A stretch of DNA of 64,000 nucleotides from Streptomyces fumanus (GTDB taxonomy: Bacteria > Actinomycetota > Actinomycetes > Streptomycetales > Streptomycetaceae): positions 496,001 to 560,000 of the forward strand of contig NZ_BNBI01000002.1 in assembly GCF_014655295.1 (NCBI RefSeq), given 5' to 3'. Made by a program: the position numbers and the translations under genes. The notes under the pieces are model-generated. The model saw only the letters and a list, made by a program, of their open reading frames with translations. It was not told the DNA's origin and did no database searches. Below, piece by piece: positions 62,801 through 64,000 of this stretch; positions within the stretch are counted from its first letter, which is position 1; every line of letters starts with the position of its first letter.

Positions 62801-63553
62801 CTAGTGATCGGCGTCGAGTTGCGCCGCGAACTCGTCGTACGGGACGGACCCGTGCACCGCTGCGTCGCGGATCTGGCAGTACCGCAAGACGTCAGCGGGC
62901 TCCGTGATGATCTCGACGTCGTGGAAGGCGTCCTCGTCCTCGAAGCGCAGTACGGCCACCAGCCGACTGTCGAAAATCCAGAAGTCCTCCGCGGGCAGCC
63001 GGAGCAGCTCCGCGTCCTCGCGCCACAGGTTCCGCACGTCCTCGCCCGTAGCCGCGTTGCACTTCGCGTAGTCGAGCAGGAACAACTGCTCTTCGGTCGG
63101 CGGGTTGTCGATGACGCGCACCCGCCCGACGTACTTGCCGCTGGCCGTCTGCCGGCGGATGTTGGCGCACCACTCGCTGTCGAGGTCGCACGGGGCCGTG
63201 CCGGTGGAGAGGAATTCCGCGTACCCCGGATCCTCCCGGTCCGTTGCGTAACCCCGCCGTGTCTCCAGGTGCCAGGCCGAGTGCTCGAAAGTCTCGAAGA
63301 GCCGTCCGAAGTCCTCCAGGCCGATCAGCTCGGGCACGCTAACGACCTCCTTGGGCCCGTGATGGACGAGCAATTCACGCGGCACGATCACTGCGGTATC
63401 TCCGGGGCCGAAGTGCTGGAGCTGGGTGATGTCCTCGGGGTCGAGGAGCGGTGTTCCTTGGACGATGATCTCACCGGAGTCCAGATCCTCGTGGACGGCG
63501 GGGCAGCCACCGTTCTTGCTGTCGGTGCCGTTGAAGCGCAGTCGTCGTACCAC
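62801..63553 (-). CDS. DUF6879-type protein with an N-terminal extra domain
   Basis: A 250-aa protein. The N-terminal ~75 residues (RRLRFNGTDSKNGGCPAVHE, then LLDPEDITQLQHFGPGDTAV) look like an independent small domain. The rest (PELIGLEDFGRLFETFEHSA ... EDFWIFDSRLVAVLRFEDED ... AADVLRYCQIRDAAVHG-type end) matches the DUF6879 family. The GTG at 63553 has GGGAGG 5 nt upstream. An internal AAGGAGG at the domain boundary followed 8 nt later by a GTG (start VPELIGLED) could initiate the second domain separately. In many genomes DUF6879 neighbours XRE-DUF5753 genes, as here. Confidence 0.8.
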   Translation of the reverse strand: MVRRLRFNGTDSKNGGCPAVHEDLDSGEIIVQGTPLLDPEDITQLQHFGPGDTAVIVPRELLVHHGPKEVVSVPELIGLEDFGRLFETFEHSAWHLETRRGYATDREDPGYAEFLSTGTAPCDLDSEWCANIRRQTASGKYVGRVRVIDNPPTEEQLFLLDYAKCNAATGEDVRNLWREDAELLRLPAEDFWIFDSRLVAVLRFEDEDAFHDVEIITEPADVLRYCQIRDAAVHGSVPYDEFAAQLDADH

Positions 63554-63648
63554 GGTCGCCTCCCATGGTGTGGGCCCTGTCACCATCAGCATCACCGGCG
63601 TCGATGCGCCCGCACCACAGCGCGCACCCCCTCGTGTGAGACCACACA

Positions 63649-63686
63649 AGAACATTCAGCCAGAAGGGGAGAACATTCCAGAACAT
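63649..63686. promoter_or_regulatory. Helically phased AGAACAT repeats in a divergent promoter
   Basis: AGAACATTC at 63649-63657 and 63670-63678 and AGAACAT at 63680-63686 are 21 and 10 bp apart, about two and one helical turns. A small GTGTG-AGAC-CACAC inverted repeat (63634-63647) lies adjacent. They sit between the DUF6879-XRE operon and the divergent small gene, a likely binding region for the XRE regulator. Confidence 0.6.
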
Positions 63687-63727
63687 CACATAGCGATCAG
63701 TAACTCCCCGTCCGTACCGTCCTGTCC

Positions 63728-63928
63728 ATGGTCACAGCACGCGACGATGTCAACGCCTTCGCAGCCATGGAATCCCTGCGCGTGGCTCTCGATCAGGCAC
63801 ACATCGTGCTGCCGTCACTCGGAGTCGATGCCGGCTCGCCCGCTCTTGGGCTCGTGGAACTGGGGCGTGTGCGCGCCGACGTGGCCATGCGGCTGGCAGA
63901 GGCACTCCGACACGGCGGCGACGAGTGA
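63728..63928 (+). CDS. Small protein near the XRE regulator
   Basis: A 66-aa protein (MVTARDDVNAFAAMESLRVA ... LGLVELGRVRADVAMRLAEA), helical, with no signal peptide. Small ORFs of this type often accompany DUF397/XRE modules in Streptomyces by my recollection, but no function is known. The ATG lies 41 bp from the phased repeats without a strong ribosome-binding site. Confidence 0.65.
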   Translation: MVTARDDVNAFAAMESLRVALDQAHIVLPSLGVDAGSPALGLVELGRVRADVAMRLAEALRHGGDE

Positions 63929-63972
63929 GCGGCACGAGTGGGCCCGGCGAGGACGGCGGTCTCCCGCCTCGG

Positions 63973-64000
63973 ATGACCTTGCGGGTGTACACCGTGGACC
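63973..64000 (+). CDS. Start of a further small gene, cut by the window end
   Basis: ATGACCTTGCGGGTGTACACCGTGGAC begins a frame reading MTLRVYTVD and is open to the window edge. The N-terminus resembles a family of small Streptomyces proteins that sit beside such regulators; this is recollection only. The left neighbour ends 45 bp before it. Confidence 0.45.

Overview
The window is high-GC Gram-positive DNA and almost certainly a Streptomyces chromosome. The evidence is strong GC3 codon bias, many GTG starts, proline/alanine-rich regulatory proteins, Streptomyces-type parS sites (GTTTCACGTGAAAC) and DnaA boxes, and a gene order (thiC remnant, hisC, cydAB-cydCD, serS, pheA, copper/DyP cluster, pepP, HtrA-like protease, tRNA-Ser) that I recall from the oriC-proximal core of S. 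coelicolor (SCO39xx genes). No database search was run; family names come from motifs read in the translations.

Layout. Positions 1-2200 are the right end of an integrative element: the 3' end of a RepSA-type replication initiator, a tiny ORF, and a large serine recombinase facing it. The recombinase start lies next to a 3' fragment of thiC, so the element appears to have inserted in thiC beside its Fe-S motif. From 2.4 to 6 kb lie a membrane protein, a metallophosphoesterase and a LacI regulator. From 6.4 to 13.8 kb lie hisC and the cytochrome bd module (cydA, cydB, fused cydCD), with a perfect Rex operator upstream of cydA and three perfect parS sites in and around it. From 13.9 to 20.7 kb lie a DevS-like GAF histidine kinase, an M23 peptidase, a HAD phosphatase, a flavin monooxygenase and an alpha/beta hydrolase-SDR fusion. 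From 21 to 24.5 kb is a four-gene ABC exporter operon. From 24.9 to 28.5 kb lie a second HAD phosphatase translationally coupled to serS, a cluster of DnaA boxes, and pheA.

From 28.6 to 34.8 kb all genes point left and form a copper-handling set: YcnI-like protein, Sco1, PCuAC chaperone, CopCD fusion and a Tat-exported DyP peroxidase. From 35 to 43.5 kb lie two anti-sigma-type ATPases, pepP, a GAF-PP2C phosphatase, a degenerate primase-polymerase, a SEC-C protein and a GDPD. From 43.8 to 53.5 kb lie an HtrA-like protease, tRNA-Ser(UGA), a GNAT, a LysE exporter, a second primase-polymerase, a small N/Q-rich secreted protein, a SigE-family sigma factor, an acyl-CoA ligase, and an MFS exporter with a divergent TetR gene and paired operators. 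From 53.6 to 59 kb lie a 1517-aa PAS/receiver protein that looks like a pseudokinase and an SSI-type protease inhibitor.

After tRNA-Ser(GCU) and tRNA-Arg(ACG) (59.1-59.5 kb) the window becomes accessory: a long imperfect inverted repeat, a frameshifted NERD gene, a small membrane protein, and a DUF6879/XRE-DUF5753 regulator cluster with helically phased repeats in its divergent promoter.

Themes: (i) replication and segregation signals (parS, DnaA boxes) are woven into ordinary genes and terminators; (ii) redox and copper functions are grouped; (iii) both ends of the window are mobile or variable. The best candidates for new biology are the thiC-splitting element, the DnaA-box cluster upstream of serS, the giant pseudokinase, the two-hairpin intergenic RNA at 40.6 kb, and the long inverted repeat beside tRNA-Arg.
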